The notes below the pieces were generated by a model. It was not told the origin of the DNA and made no database searches. It saw nothing but the letters and a program-made list of their open reading frames with translations. Of a stretch of DNA of 64,000 bases, positions 11,478 to 23,706 are shown piece by piece (position 1 is the stretch's first letter; every line of letters begins with the position of its first letter). The position numbers and the translations under genes are program-made. Source of the stretch: Physcia stellaris (taxonomy: Eukaryota > Ascomycota > Lecanoromycetes > Caliciales > Physciaceae); NCBI GenBank assembly GCA_018902385.1, contig JABSSW010000013.1, positions 186,001-250,000 on the forward strand, written 5' to 3'.

Positions 11478-13341
11478 ATGGGTTCTTTTGACTATCCGTT
11501 GGCGTATGGGATGTTTCTCGTTGTGGGACTGCTCGTTGCGGTGCGGTTCTCGAGAAAGGAAACTGTCATCACTGTACTGTAATGACGATCCGCGCGATTG
11601 CTGGTTCCTCCACTGATCATCTGTCACAGGCGTTCTTGTCCACAATACATCGAGTGACAAACGATGCTGGAGCATCGATCCGGGGCCCCCAGTGGCAATG
11701 GCCGAACGGCCACCTCATCGACAAATTCTTGGCTGGTCGTCAGAGAAGTCAGGAGTGGCAGCAATATGGCTCCGTGTACCGCATCTGGTCATGCACAATA
11801 CCTGAGATGTACGGTTCCTTTTCACGCGCGTTAGGACGATTCTCTATTGGGGGGCTGGCTGACGTTAGATTCGAAACATAGAGTCATCACCAAGCCTGAG
11901 GACGTACGCGCTTTCCATTCAGATTCTTCCCAACACAAAAAGTGCGAGTCTAGCAATGCCGGGTGGCTTTTCGGGCAGTTGCTAGGAGACTGCTTGGGCT
12001 TCTTGAACGGTCCTCGATGGGAGCGGCTCCGTTCACAAGTGGAACCCATTTTCTCCCATAAAATGAGTATGGCTCGCCTTCCAAATACCAAGGAGGAAGC
12101 CAGACTTTACCTCGATCGTCTACGCGAATATAATCGCGATAAAGTCTCCAGTGGGTCTTTGTGCCTCCATGCGACCTCCGCGTTTATGAAATTCCCATTC
12201 TTCCATACCGCAACTGCTCTGTATGGTGCGTTGACCGAGCAGGACGAAGAAGAATTATGGGCCATCGGACAAATGAGGATTGCTTTACTTCGGCATGTTG
12301 TCGCAGGGGGTATACATCGATTCGAAGCGAGCAAATGGCTTGCCAAGGGTGCATTCCATGAGCTGGAAGCCTTTCGGGTTAGATGGCACGCATTTAATGA
12401 AAAGATGTATATGGATCGCAGATCCCATAACCCCGAGCCACCGATAGTGTCCCTCTGGAGATCTTCTTTGAATTCAGATTCGAATATCACAGAGGTAAAG
12501 AGGTGGAGAACTCTACTCGATGTTGTCGACATTGACAAGCGTTATAGGTGACCCAGACCTTGGACGAAATGCTCTTCGCCAATCTGGACGTAACGACACA
12601 TGTGCTGACATGGATTATTACCTTATTGGCGGACAACATAGAAGCGCAAGCCGAGCTTCGAGAGGAGATCCGCCGGAATCTCGACGACGTGGATGGATAT
12701 CTCAATCGCAAAGATAGTCTTCTGCATTTCTGCTTCTGGGAGAGCCTTCGAGTACGCCCAGTGTCAGGTTCGTACACTCCATTGATCGATGCTCTGCCCA
12801 TACTCTTATCATGCTCACCAATTGGTCGCATCCAATAGCCTTTTCTATCCCGGAGAGTTCACCCACACCCAAGAAACTTGGCGGCTTCACGATACCAAGC
12901 AATGTAAGCTGAGCTACTCCCTCCACTTGATTAGCTCGCTGCTCACTCACTCTAAAGACTGACGTTACCGTCGACGCCATGGCAATCAATATCAGAAATC
13001 CCTTCTGGGGAAAAGACAGCCAGCAATTTCGACCGCGAAGGTTTGAAAATATTACACCCTCCCAGGTTCGTAGCCTGGGATCTCTTCGCAAAAGTCTGAC
13101 CCTTTGGCTAACCATCATTCAGCTTCGCTACAACTTGTTCGCGTTCGGCTTCGGCACAAGGAAATGCCTCGGTCAACATGATGGCGAGCGAGCTGTCAAA
13201 GCTCTCGTCTACCAGCTCATTGACCGCTTCGCGTTGAAGATCCAGCGTGGTCAGCAATCGGGCACAGACTATAAAATCGAAGAAGGTAACTGGGTGCCTT
13301 TGGCGGATGTAATGCTGGAACTCGAGCTATTAGTGAAATAA
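11478..13341 (+). CDS. Cytochrome P450 monooxygenase
   Basis: Seven exons (11478-11573, 11630-11813, 11869-12494, 12548-12767, 12839-12903, 12958-13065, 13123-13341) join in phase to 505 aa with no frame break. The N-terminus has a hydrophobic anchor (YGMFLVVGLLVAV). Next come GPQWQWPNGHLIDKFL and a YRIW segment, common in fungal secondary-metabolite P450s. The I helix reads ANLDVTTHVLTW, the ExxR motif is ESLR, and the haem loop is FGFGTRKCLG with its Cys ligand. It is an ER-bound oxygenase needing a P450 reductase. Placed 1.3 kb upstream of the NRPS on the same strand, it is a likely tailoring oxidase of the peptide product. Gliotoxin-type clusters carry such P450s; the exact reaction is unknown. 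Confidence 0.9.
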
Positions 13342-14656
13342 GTGGTAGTGGTAGTGATAGCAGCACGGCAAGTGTCATGTGTGCAGCCCATGTGCTGCAA
13401 CTAGACTGTTGTAAATGTAGTAGGCTCGCGATTATCCATGGGTTTGGGGACCTTATGGAGATCCGCGCGCACTTTTGCAAGTTTCCGCTCGCAAAGTCTG
13501 CTGGGGCACTGACTGTCTGATACGTTATGGTGACATGTAGAGAGCGGGTATATGAAAAAATGCAGCTTGATAGAAAGTGTGATGTATGGGCATAGCCGTC
13601 TTTCTGTGCTATTGCCAAGGTGGATCTCAAGCAATTAAATTACTAAATGCCATATGCTTACCTTAGTACTCGACCCTTTACAGTCTTGCCCGTATGAATT
13701 CCACTCAGATTTCACGATCACCCTACCCTATCATCTATGGTACCTTACCATAGTGAGTGCAATGTATTACCCTGAGAAAAGCCACATGAATGGCGCCGTG
13801 TGGCAGAAGGGCTCGAGTTGAGGCCCAACAGGTCAGATAGACGAGTAGCGCACCCATGAGAGATCTACTTTCAATGCTATCTATCATAAGGCCTGCAAGC
13901 ACCGAATTGGAATTTCTAAGATGCCTGACGCCAAGCCTCAATTACGATTACATAAGCATATTCTGATTGGTGCGCTTTACATCTTCGCAATCCCTTCCCA
14001 CTTCCCACCAACAGTGAACACCCTGACACGTCCCTAAAGACGGTTCGCATTCACTTCCTCTTCTCGTTTGGATCAAGTAGTGCATCACCTGAAGTTCAAT
14101 GCTCATCGGTCCTGGACGTGAAACTCGGGCCATCTGCACAGGCCGGCGTTCTTTACCGGCATGCTTACTCGGCGACTAGACTCGGGACCGTTTCTCGGAG
14201 ATCTTGGGGACTTGCTGCACCACACCGTAGGATTATTATTCCGATCGAACGGCCAAGACGATAGAGGGAGTTTTACGAGAATCATATCCACTTGTGTCCT
14301 CGCCGCGTCCTGGCTCGGTATGCCCGTGGGTGAGACGAGACTAATAACCCGTTTACCGAGTCCTTGAACTGTGGCTAACGAGGTAGCACTACCTCAGCCA
14401 GAAACGGTACCCAGAATGATGTGCAGAAGGGAGGGTCTCCGTACCCGCTGCTGATATGGCCCTACGGCGAGCCACTACGAGGGCCGCCGGGTATGTAGTC
14501 AATATGTGTAGGTTTGACTCTTGTTTGAGATGTCGTGGCCTTCCCCTTAATGTCTTGAATTCTCGCATGAAAACTGAGAATCTATTCGTATAGTATCACT
14601 TGGCTTCTTCGGTGTCGTTTCTTTTACTTTGCATTTGTCACGAACTGCATCGCAAT
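13342..14656. other. Intergenic, NRPS upstream region
   Basis: About 1.3 kb. Small open frames have no recognisable domain. It presumably holds the NRPS promoter. Confidence 0.4.
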
Positions 14657-17600
14657 ATGTCTGTGGGTTCGTTTTATTCAGTCTGTCATTTCATCTCCCA
14701 ACGTGCACGGAATTCCCCAAATTCGGTTGCCCTAACCCATGGCAAAGATCTCCTTACCTATGCAGAGTTAGACGCAGCCAGTGTCAGGCTAGGTACAACG
14801 CTTTCTCGTAGAGGGATAAAGACCGGGGATCTTGTGCCCATTCTGACTACCCGCTGCCTCGAGGCTATCGTCTGTCTTGTCAGCGTGTTAAGGATTGGTG
14901 CATGCTATGTACCCGTCGATATAGAGTCGTGGAGCACGGAACGTATCACAACGACACTGCAAATCATCAAGGCCAGGACGTTGGTAACCACTGGACACTC
15001 TACCTTTTTGCCATACGAAACTATTACAGCGCAAGAAGTTTGCGATGCAATCCGTGGCGGTCTCACGAGTTCCATACCAGCAACGGGTATACCGTCAATT
15101 CAACCCTCGGATCTTGCCTACGTCATCTTTACCTCTGGAACCACTTCCTTGCCCAAAGGAGTCATGGTACCGCATCGGGCTTTGGCAAATTATGTTCAGC
15201 AGGGTGGTGATAAGACTCCCTTTAACATGGGCGTCAAACCTTCCGATCAAGTTCTTTTACTCATGTCCATTGCATTTGATGGTATTCTTCGCCATGTATT
15301 TGTCCTTTACTCAGCTGACTTGTAGCAGCATGCACTGGCGTTGTATTCTCCACGCTTTGTAATGGAGGAACCTTGGTCATTTCAAATCCAGCGTCATTCG
15401 CAGAAGACGCTAAAAAATGCTCCATTTTACCCGCTACTCCATCAATATTGAATACCCTTCAACAACCGGAGCTGTATCAAAGTATACGGGGATTTTCCTC
15501 GGAGGTGAATCGCCAAGTCGAACCTTGCTTAATGCTTGGTGCACCCCTACCCGCAAGCTTTTCAACTGCTATGGGCCTACAGAAACTACTTGTGCTTCCT
15601 TGATTACCGAGCTACGGCCTCATCGGCCAATCACTTTAGGGTTACCCATGTCGAACAGTGATGTTATTTTGCTAGATGGAGAGGAAGAAACGCTTAGCGA
15701 AGGAGAGATTTGTATTAGCGGACCGGGCCTTGCAACCGGGTACTTCGGAAACCCTACGCTGACGGACGAAAAATTTCGCCTCTATAAGGGCACAATGTTT
15801 TATCACACGGGAGACATTGCGAAGCGAACTAGCCACGGGCTTGAGTTCGTCGGCCGAATTGACGCCCTCGTTAAAAATAGAGGGTTTCTGATCAACCTTG
15901 AAGCTCAGGTGATACCAGCACTACAGGATTGTCCCGGAGTCATGTCCGCTTCAGCAGTCATGCATGAAGGAAGGCTTGTGGGCTTCGTTACCCCCCTTGG
16001 AGTTTCAGGACAGTCGCTACGTGCAAGGTTAGCAGCCCAACATGATAGCTTCATTGTCCCGGATCAGATCCACTCGCTCCACGCTTTGCCACTGACCGCC
16101 AATGGTAAAGTCGATCCTCGCGCTTTGAAAGAAAGCCTGCTTCAGTCATTAGAGGAGATTAACGTAGCAGACGCTCATGAGGAGTCTGCCATCTTTGTTC
16201 TCCGCCGATCTCTATCCAGTACCTTGAAGATTGCCACCAAGGATATCAGTGATTCTGCTTCTTTCTGGGACCTTGGTGGTAATTCACTTGCAGCGGTCAT
16301 GTTGGTCTCACAGCTCCGTAGCCAAGGATTCACCGTTACAATCCCCCAATTATTTCAGCTTAAAACGGTCAAAGAGGTTGCGGAAGCTATGTCCCACAAC
16401 ATTATCATAGCACCGAGTCAGGCACAGTACTCGACGGGAAATGCAGGCACCGGTGTTATGGACCCTCATTCTGCTATTCCGATAAATGCCGTACAGCTCA
16501 AAATGCTCCGAACATCCATCGAGAAGCCTTTTGTCAACTACATGCTTCTCTCGATTGATATCAACCACAAAGGCCGGCCTTTCCCGTCGTTCAGGTTTCG
16601 ATCTGCTCTGGAGACTATATTCGAGCGTCACTCGGTGTTCCGTACATGCTTCGATCTGGCCCAGGGAGTGCAGATTATTAAGCCCCACGCGGAGCTGGAC
16701 TGGCAAGAAGTAATTGTCGAAGCTGATGCTTGGAACTCTGCCTGTGATGGGCAAGCACAACAGATTCGAGAGAGTGTACAATTGTCTGCAACGAGAGAGG
16801 CGGTTAGCTCCACCCTCGATCCAGCCACAATCTTCAGAGTCATCAGCAATGCAGAAGGAAATACCCGTCTGTTGTGGATGCTTCATCACAGCCGTGTTGA
16901 TGGTTGGTCGATGGGGATTCTGTTTGAAGAGATACAGGCTCTCTTGGACGATAAGGAGCTCGGAAAGGTGCCGCAGTCCTCGGAAATTGCTATAGTCCAG
17001 GACAATATAGCAAAACAGTGCCGACAACAGGCGCTGGATTTCTGGTCGGAAGCCTTGAAGGGTCATCTACCTCCAGCCTCAATACTATTACCTAAGCCAG
17101 ACACACCTACATCGTCTAAATTGACCACGCAACATAGTCTACGCACCTCGCTTACACCGGCCTACCTCGAAACTAGCGCGCGTGCTCTCAAGGTATCATC
17201 CGCCACTATCTTCTATAGCGCATGGGCTATGCTTCTCTCGATGTATAGTTCCAGTGACAAAGTAACCTTTGGGACAGTATTTTCAGGCAGAAACCTTCCC
17301 ACGTCATTGGCACATCGCGTTGTGGGCCCACTGGTCAATACTTGCCCACTACCTGTGCGAATTGACAACACAGCAACCGTTCAGATGTTGCTATCAGAGG
17401 TGCAGAACCGCCTTTTTAGAATGAATGAACTACAATGGTCAGCTGCGGAGGTGATCGCGGATATCACTCCTGACGGCCAAGCTGCGTTGTTCGATACAAT
17501 TGTAGCGCTACAGTATGACCTTCCCGAGATTTGTTGGGATTGTCAATGTCTTCCTGGTCCATGGAGGATGTCCCGAGAAGATACGAGCGAGTTCGGGCTT

Positions 17601-20600
17601 ACGCTCTTGATCGAGTGCGAGGACGGTGAATTGGTATTGAAGATTCTATCGGACACAGCGCGTTTCGAGTCCTCAAACATCGATCATATGCTGTTGCAGC
17701 TAAAGAACATCATCAGCGGCTTCATAGACCCTACTTCTGACATCGTTGAGCACGTGCGTCAGAAAGCGATGGACGATGCGCAGATCATGTCGCTTACCCA
17801 ACACTCTGCTTCAATTGCTGATGAATACAGTGGAGCAACAAGTCTGAAGGATGCCTTCGAAGAAGCGGCTCAGAAGTGGCCAGCCTATACCGCTTTAGAT
17901 TCTGTGGATGGCACAATGACATATAGACAGCTGGATGAAGCGTCGAACCGCATTGCTGGGCAGCTTTCCTCTATCGTTGGTACTGGTGATGTTGTTACTA
18001 TCGTGAGTGACGGCTCTCTACTATGGGTTGCGGGCATCTTGGGTATAATCAAAACTGGAGCCACTTACTGCCCGATCGATGTTAAGCTTCCTGCAGAAAG
18101 GGCCAAGATCATCCAAAGCGAAAGCACAGCGTCCGTGTGCTTAGTGCCGTCTCGAAAGGTTCAGAATGTCTTCAATATCGGCTCGTTGGCTAAAGTCATT
18201 GTTGCAGAAGAGTTACTCTGCAAGACTACGATGGAGAATGTCCGTCTCGAGACCAAAATTGGTCCCCGAGATACTGCGTGCATTGTTTTTACATCTGGTA
18301 GTACGGGGAAGCCTAAAGGAGTGCAAGCGCATCATCTTGGAATCTTGTCGTACCTGTCTTTCCCCCCCGCACGATTGCATGCAAGCCCTGGTAGACGCAA
18401 CGCCCAGCTGTTCTCTGTTGGATTCGATGCTTGTGTAGCTGAAGTGTTTGGAACGCTTTTGTATGGCTCCACTCTTTATCTGAAAGATCCTGAGCACCCC
18501 TTCGACCACCTAAAGCGTGTCGATGCAACGATGGCAACACCATCATTCCTATCCACCTGCCGACCTGACGACTTCAAGAATCTAGACACGGTATGTTGCA
18601 TGCTTGTGTAGGGCTACTTGCTGCTGACCATTTCAGATCCTGCTTGGAGGCGAGGCTGTTACCCAAGAACTTTCTGATGCGTGGAGTCGAGGTAGGAGGC
18701 TCTATAATGGATACGGACCTTGCGAAGTCAGTCACAGAGTATCCTGATAAAAAAAACCTGCTGACATTCTCAGTGTACCGTGGGCTCTGTGTTTAAAATG
18801 CTCCGTCCTGGTGACAAGGTCACTCTAGGTCGACCGATCCCTCGAATGACTGCTTACCTACTGGATGAAGGCCGACGACCTGTCCCTCTAGGCGTTCCTG
18901 GCGAGATCTACCTTTCAGGAATCCAAGTTACGAAGGGATACTTCGGCCTCAAAGCCCAGACAGACGCAAGCTTTGTTCCCGACCCATTCGCTAACGGCAG
19001 GATAATGTACCGTACTGGCGACCTAGGTCGCTGGACCTCCTCAATGGAATTGCAGTTCATTGGCAGAGTAGATACCCAAGTCAAAGTCCGCGGCTATCGA
19101 ATTGAGCTTGGTGCAGTCGAAGCCGCTATTCGAGAAGTCAATTCAGAGATCACGAACGCTGTTGTGGTAGTCCGCGCCGATACATTGCGTGGTTTCATTA
19201 CACCAGGCACTGTCAATGGTAAAGAGGTCCGTGATAAGCTTCGATCTGTTCTTCCGAGCTACTCCCGTCCGGCACAGATCTTCTCCATGGACTCGTTCCC
19301 GTTATCTGTAAACCAGAAGGTTGACAGAAAGGTCCTCGCGCAGCTCGATCTTCAACAGGATCAGACAAAGGTTGCGCTCGCCAACGCCACAGAAACAGCA
19401 CTTGCCCAGATCTGGCAAGAAGCCATAGGCACCTCGAAGTACCCTGAGCCCAGTGCTGACGACGATTTCGCAGACGTTGGTGGCCACTCGTTATTACAAA
19501 TTAAGGTCGGACGCCGTATATCTGAGGTGTTTGGAGTTGCTGTTCCACTTGGGCTGGTCATTCGTAACCCAGTCTTGCGCCAACTTGGGAAAGCCTTGGA
19601 CGAATTATGTGCAAAGCATCAAGATGAAATAGAGCGATGCGAGCCGTTTCTACAGTCGCAGAGATTACTCCGAAACAGTGATCTACCTGTTTCCCACCTC
19701 GAAGAGGAGATGCTTATATACCATCTTCTAACCGATACACGCTCAATCTTCAACATGCCGTGTCGCATCAGAATAGAAGGCAGAATAAACCTCGACGTCC
19801 TCAAACAAGCCATCAGTACTGTTATTACAGAGAATGAACTCCTTCGATGTCGGTACAAGACTCTTCATGGCAGACCCGTTCGACGTATAATCCCTACGAC
19901 AGCTTCCCCCCACGATTTCCCTGTCGGTTCTTGGAACGAAAGTACCGTTGAGGCTGCCGTCAATGATCCTTTTGATATTGAAAATGAACAACTCCTACGA
20001 TCTTTGATCCTGAGGCATGGCGATGGAGATATTGAGTTACTCTTGGTCGCACACCATATCGTTGCGGACAAAGCTGCGCTAGCTTCCATACTCAGGCAAA
20101 TTCAAGCAAGATACTCAAGGCTGCTATATCTGACAGACCCGGGTGTTCCACTGACCTCAAAGGCCAGCAATAACCAAGAGCTATCGCCAGCTTATGAAAT
20201 CAATTACGTGGACTGGGCTCAATGGGCTCGCAAGCGCGTGGCAAGCACTGAGATCTCTGAGTACTGGAGGGAGACTCTTAACCAAGTGCCTGCTCCTCCC
20301 TTCTCTACTGCTACTTGTGTCCAAGGACGAGATGCTGGGACATCAACCACCATCGCCCTTCCCATAGCGATGCAGAAGGAGATGACGGAGAGTTGCCGAA
20401 CGCACGCCATCACCAGCCACCAGTTGGTGCTTGCCGCCGTCTCCCTTACAACCCACATCATCACAGCAAACTGCAATGACGTCGTACTTGCTGTTCCGTA
20501 CATGGATAGATATGAATCTGGAACCAGCGATCTCCATGGTTTATTCCTTGACCGCCAGCCGATCCGTATCAAGCTATCCCCTACAGCACTTTCCTCTGCA

Positions 20601-21275
20601 CAAGAGCTTTTCCAATGCACAAAGAACGCTGCACTGGGCGCGCGAGCAAATTACATGCCTTTCACCGACATCCGCAAGATGCTCCGCGTCACGCCACAGT
20701 CATCCCTCTTCGACATCATGGTGACGTATCATCCTCGCACGGACTCCCTCGAGGCCTTCCAGCTTCCGGGCACCAGAACGCGTTTCCAGAGAACCAGAGC
20801 AAACGGCGCCAAATTCCCATTGATGTTCGAATTCTCAGAGGACTGGCACAGCGGTGCGCTAACGTGCGAGCTGGAGCACAATACAATTCTATTCACTCCG
20901 CCGCAAATCGCGCAGCTGCAAGAGGTCTTCTTGAAGGTGATACAAGCTCTATGTCAAGGCCAGGCTCCGTGCGATATCGCCACGTCGCTTGCAGCCAGCG
21001 GTGTGGATTGGCCGTCACCGACACCGGCTCCCTCGCCCGCGGTGTCCAAGGATCAAGGCAAGATCGACGTCGTCAGGCAGGTCTACGCGGACATCTTGGG
21101 ACTGCAGAGGAAGGACATTTCATGCCAACGCACCCTTTTTGAGCTGGGAGGCTCGTCGGTGGATGCTTTGGCGGTGGTACATCGCCTCGGTCAGAGGGAG
21201 ATACAAGTCCGATTAGGCGACGTGATAAGGCTAGGTAGCGCAGACAAAATCGCTGCGCTTGTTTCGGGGTATTGA
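14657..21275 (+). CDS. Bimodular NRPS, A-T-C-A-T-C-T, ETP/diketopiperazine synthetase type (one-base frame break in A1)
   Basis: Four exons (14657-15281, 15329-18590, 18637-18726, 18774-21275) encode about 2160 residues. A1 (to ~500) has FTSGTTSLPKG, YGPTETT, YHTGD and NGKVDPRAL. T1 (~524) has LGGNSL. C1 (~590-1010) has HHSRVDG. A2 (~1050-1510) has FTSGSTGKPKG, YGPCE, YRTGDLGR and KVRGYRIE. T2 (~1561) has VGGHSL. C2 (~1750) has HHIVADK in place of HHxxxDG. T3 (~2116) has LGGSSV. Order and length match GliP/SirP-like synthetases, which make cyclic dipeptides via the last C-T pair. The A1 frame is one base short at the G run 15488-15491, before the FLGGE core; it is an assembly indel or an inactivating mutation. 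Amino acid specificities were not predicted. The start at 14657 is the first ATG in frame. Confidence 0.9.
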
Positions 21276-22796
21276 GATTGCGATTTTGGCCCTTGGATCA
21301 ATCCAGGGTGCATAGGAGAGAAAAAGTTCCTGGATTATTGTATGCACCGCGATATCAACTTCTTTTTCTGAATTTCAGCAGCGCAATATCATCTACAGCG
21401 AGATCACGCCTTCTCATGTCGTCGGGTGATGTTACTAGCCGTCTTGTAGTAGTATCCTCTTATACCTTCTCAAATTAATTGAGAAACCCCTGATTCATTG
21501 CCCCTCCGCCAACCTCCGCCATGTATACGATGCGTATAGCCAGATAGATAGTATACTTTCCAAGCTTCCTTGGGGGGGGGAGAGAAAGTGCCGCAACCAG
21601 CGAGCAGAAAAAGGCGGGGAAAAATACAAACAGATACGGAGTCCGCATATCAATGAAGAAGCAAGCACGAAAGCGCTCAGAAAGCACGAGACCAAGCTTG
21701 AAAAGGCCGTGGGGAAGGAAGGAAACGCCAACGTAGCGACAACCGAAACACGAGATCTCAGCTTCCAGCAGCCTGCCACTTCTTATTTTGACCTGATTTT
21801 TCGGAATCTAATGTAGATCCGGGTTGGGTTGGGTGAGTCAGCATCTTGGGGGCCGTGTCTCGTATAGGTAGGCAGGGCGAGACCGTGTGACTGTTTCGGG
21901 AGACCTTGTGCAGCTGGGTCGAGCTGAAGTCTACGCCCTCGCTGTAGGGAAACGAACGCCATGTGGCATCAGGGGCCCTTACATTAGTGTCGCTTACTGT
22001 GTCCACCTTTTTTTTATATATACCTTGTATATCTGATACGGGCGGATTCGTGTAAATACGCGCCGCACTCCCATACTTTTCTCATGACCCCGAAGTGTAT
22101 GTGGCGTTTCCTTCTAATCTCAGTCATCTCATTCAGCGCTTTCGTTCCCGCCTGATAATAAGGCTTATAATCCGCCTCACCCCCAAATGCGGCCAGCTTT
22201 GCCTCCACCCACCCCCTTCCCTCTCAGCCCTGGGTCTAGAACTTGATTTGAGCTGGAAGTTCTTTTTTTGGGTCCTTTGGGGGTAAGGTAGCTTCCGAGT
22301 CGGCCTGGATATGGGCAGATGAAAAAGGGCAGAGCTGGTGTACGGTTTCAGCCCCCTGGATGCCTCAATACTTGGCTTGCGGCACCTTTGGAGCTCAGCT
22401 GCTTTCGATTTTTTTCGGGTACCTTCGCTCCCTGGGCACTGGCTTGAAGAAGTGCGGCGTGTGGCGTGTTGTGTATGTGTGTGTGTTTGTGGGGGGGAGG
22501 GGGAGGGATGGATGTAGATATATAAGGGGATTCAGCAGCGCTTTTGGGTTCGGTGTGTCCTTTCGCTCTCGCTCTGGTTTCTTTTGAAAATTCTGCCATT
22601 CCATTGATCCCCATACCACGTTTTGGGAGACGATCGTTCGTTCCAGGGGTCCGCTTCAGGGGACGCACATTCGTCGCAGTTGTCGATTTTCAGACACTCG
22701 CTGGCATCAGTATTCCAACCTCCATTTGCTTTCCTGTCTGCGCGAGGCACTTTGTAATATTTTCCTTCAATCATCAATCCCTCCTTTCCTGCAAGC
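21276..22796. other. Intergenic, between NRPS and secreted protein gene
   Basis: About 1.5 kb with no supported gene. It includes G-rich and GT-rich simple stretches near 22470-22510. Confidence 0.4.
22519..22525 (+). promoter_or_regulatory. Possible TATA box of the secreted protein gene
   Basis: TATATAA lies about 270 nt upstream of the ATG at 22797, which would imply a long 5' leader. It is a candidate only. Confidence 0.25.
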
Positions 22797-23706
22797 ATGT
22801 TCCACCAACTACTCAGCGTGGCACTCCTCTCCTTGTTGCTAGACAGCACCACCGCAGCCCCGAAGCCGAAACCAGCCCCAGCTTGCTCGTGGGACACGCC
22901 CAACGTGAAATGTACCTGCCCAGCCAACACGTTCTACTCCAGCTCGACGACGTGGGCAACCATCGGTGCCAATGCTCGCGATGTCCGTGCAATCACTGAT
23001 AACTGTAGGCTCTATCTTCGAAGATGACTCCCCAGCTTATTGGGAGATAGATGGCTAATGGGGTGAATGATATAGTTCTGGACACGGCATGGCTGGGCTC
23101 CGTCCCCGTGGCACAGTCCGGGAACGGGCGAGTGGCCGGCGCAACACGGGGATTCGAGCAAGACGGCGTCGTCTTCTCGGAGAGATTGGTCGACTACCGT
23201 ACCCAGAACGATGGCTCTTTTGTTCAGAAATACGACCAGTTGGACGGTACGCCCTTTTCTCTGTTCCCTTCTTTCTCCTTTTTTTCATGGCCCTGCTTTG
23301 CTTTTTACAGAGAAAGACCCTTTTCGCAAAAAACCAAACTCTGATCAACAAAAACAGCTCCAATCACATACAACCTGAGCACCGGCGCCGTCACCTACGC
23401 CGGGGAATGGGATACGCTCAGCGTCAAGGCCGCGGGGCCCCGGTCTACCCAGGTGACTTGGAGTATCTACGCTTGCTTTGGAGCTGAGAGCCGTGAGTGT
23501 TTTTACTTTCCCACCTGCCTACCTACCTACAACAATCTGTCCGTGAATAGAGCCGACTATCATGTGTACTGACCTTGTGAGCACTAGCGTTTGCGGCGTT
23601 CCACGAGAGCGCGATCAACAACGCGACTGCTATTCTTCGAAAGGCGGGGAAGATCCACGGGTACGATGTGGCGCCTCATTCGAAGAGCTACGAAGATCCA
23701 CATTAA
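22797..23706 (+). CDS. Small secreted protein, fungal-specific
   Basis: Four exons (22797-23004, 23076-23246, 23358-23492, 23588-23706) join in phase to about 210 aa. A signal peptide is evident (FHQLLSVALLSLLL, cleavage probably near STTAAP), and no later membrane segment is seen. Early cysteines occur in ACSW and KCTC, and a further one in YACFGAE. The body has TWATIGANARDVRAITDNF, WLGSVPVAQSGNGRVAG, ERLVDYRTQNDGSFVQKY and FAAFHESAINNATAIL. This pattern resembles secreted SRPBCC-like fungal proteins of unknown function, from memory and not by search. It could be an effector-like or cell-surface protein. There is no obvious tie to the NRPS cluster. Confidence 0.8.

Noticed and set aside
15326-15328. 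Alternative NRPS exon 2 start three bases upstream
   Set aside because: Both TAG and CAG acceptors keep the frame, but the later one gives the usual FDACTG core; the earlier adds an extra Ala.
16350-17066. 238-aa minus-strand frame inside the NRPS
   Set aside because: It is antisense to the C1 domain coding sequence and has no recognisable domain.
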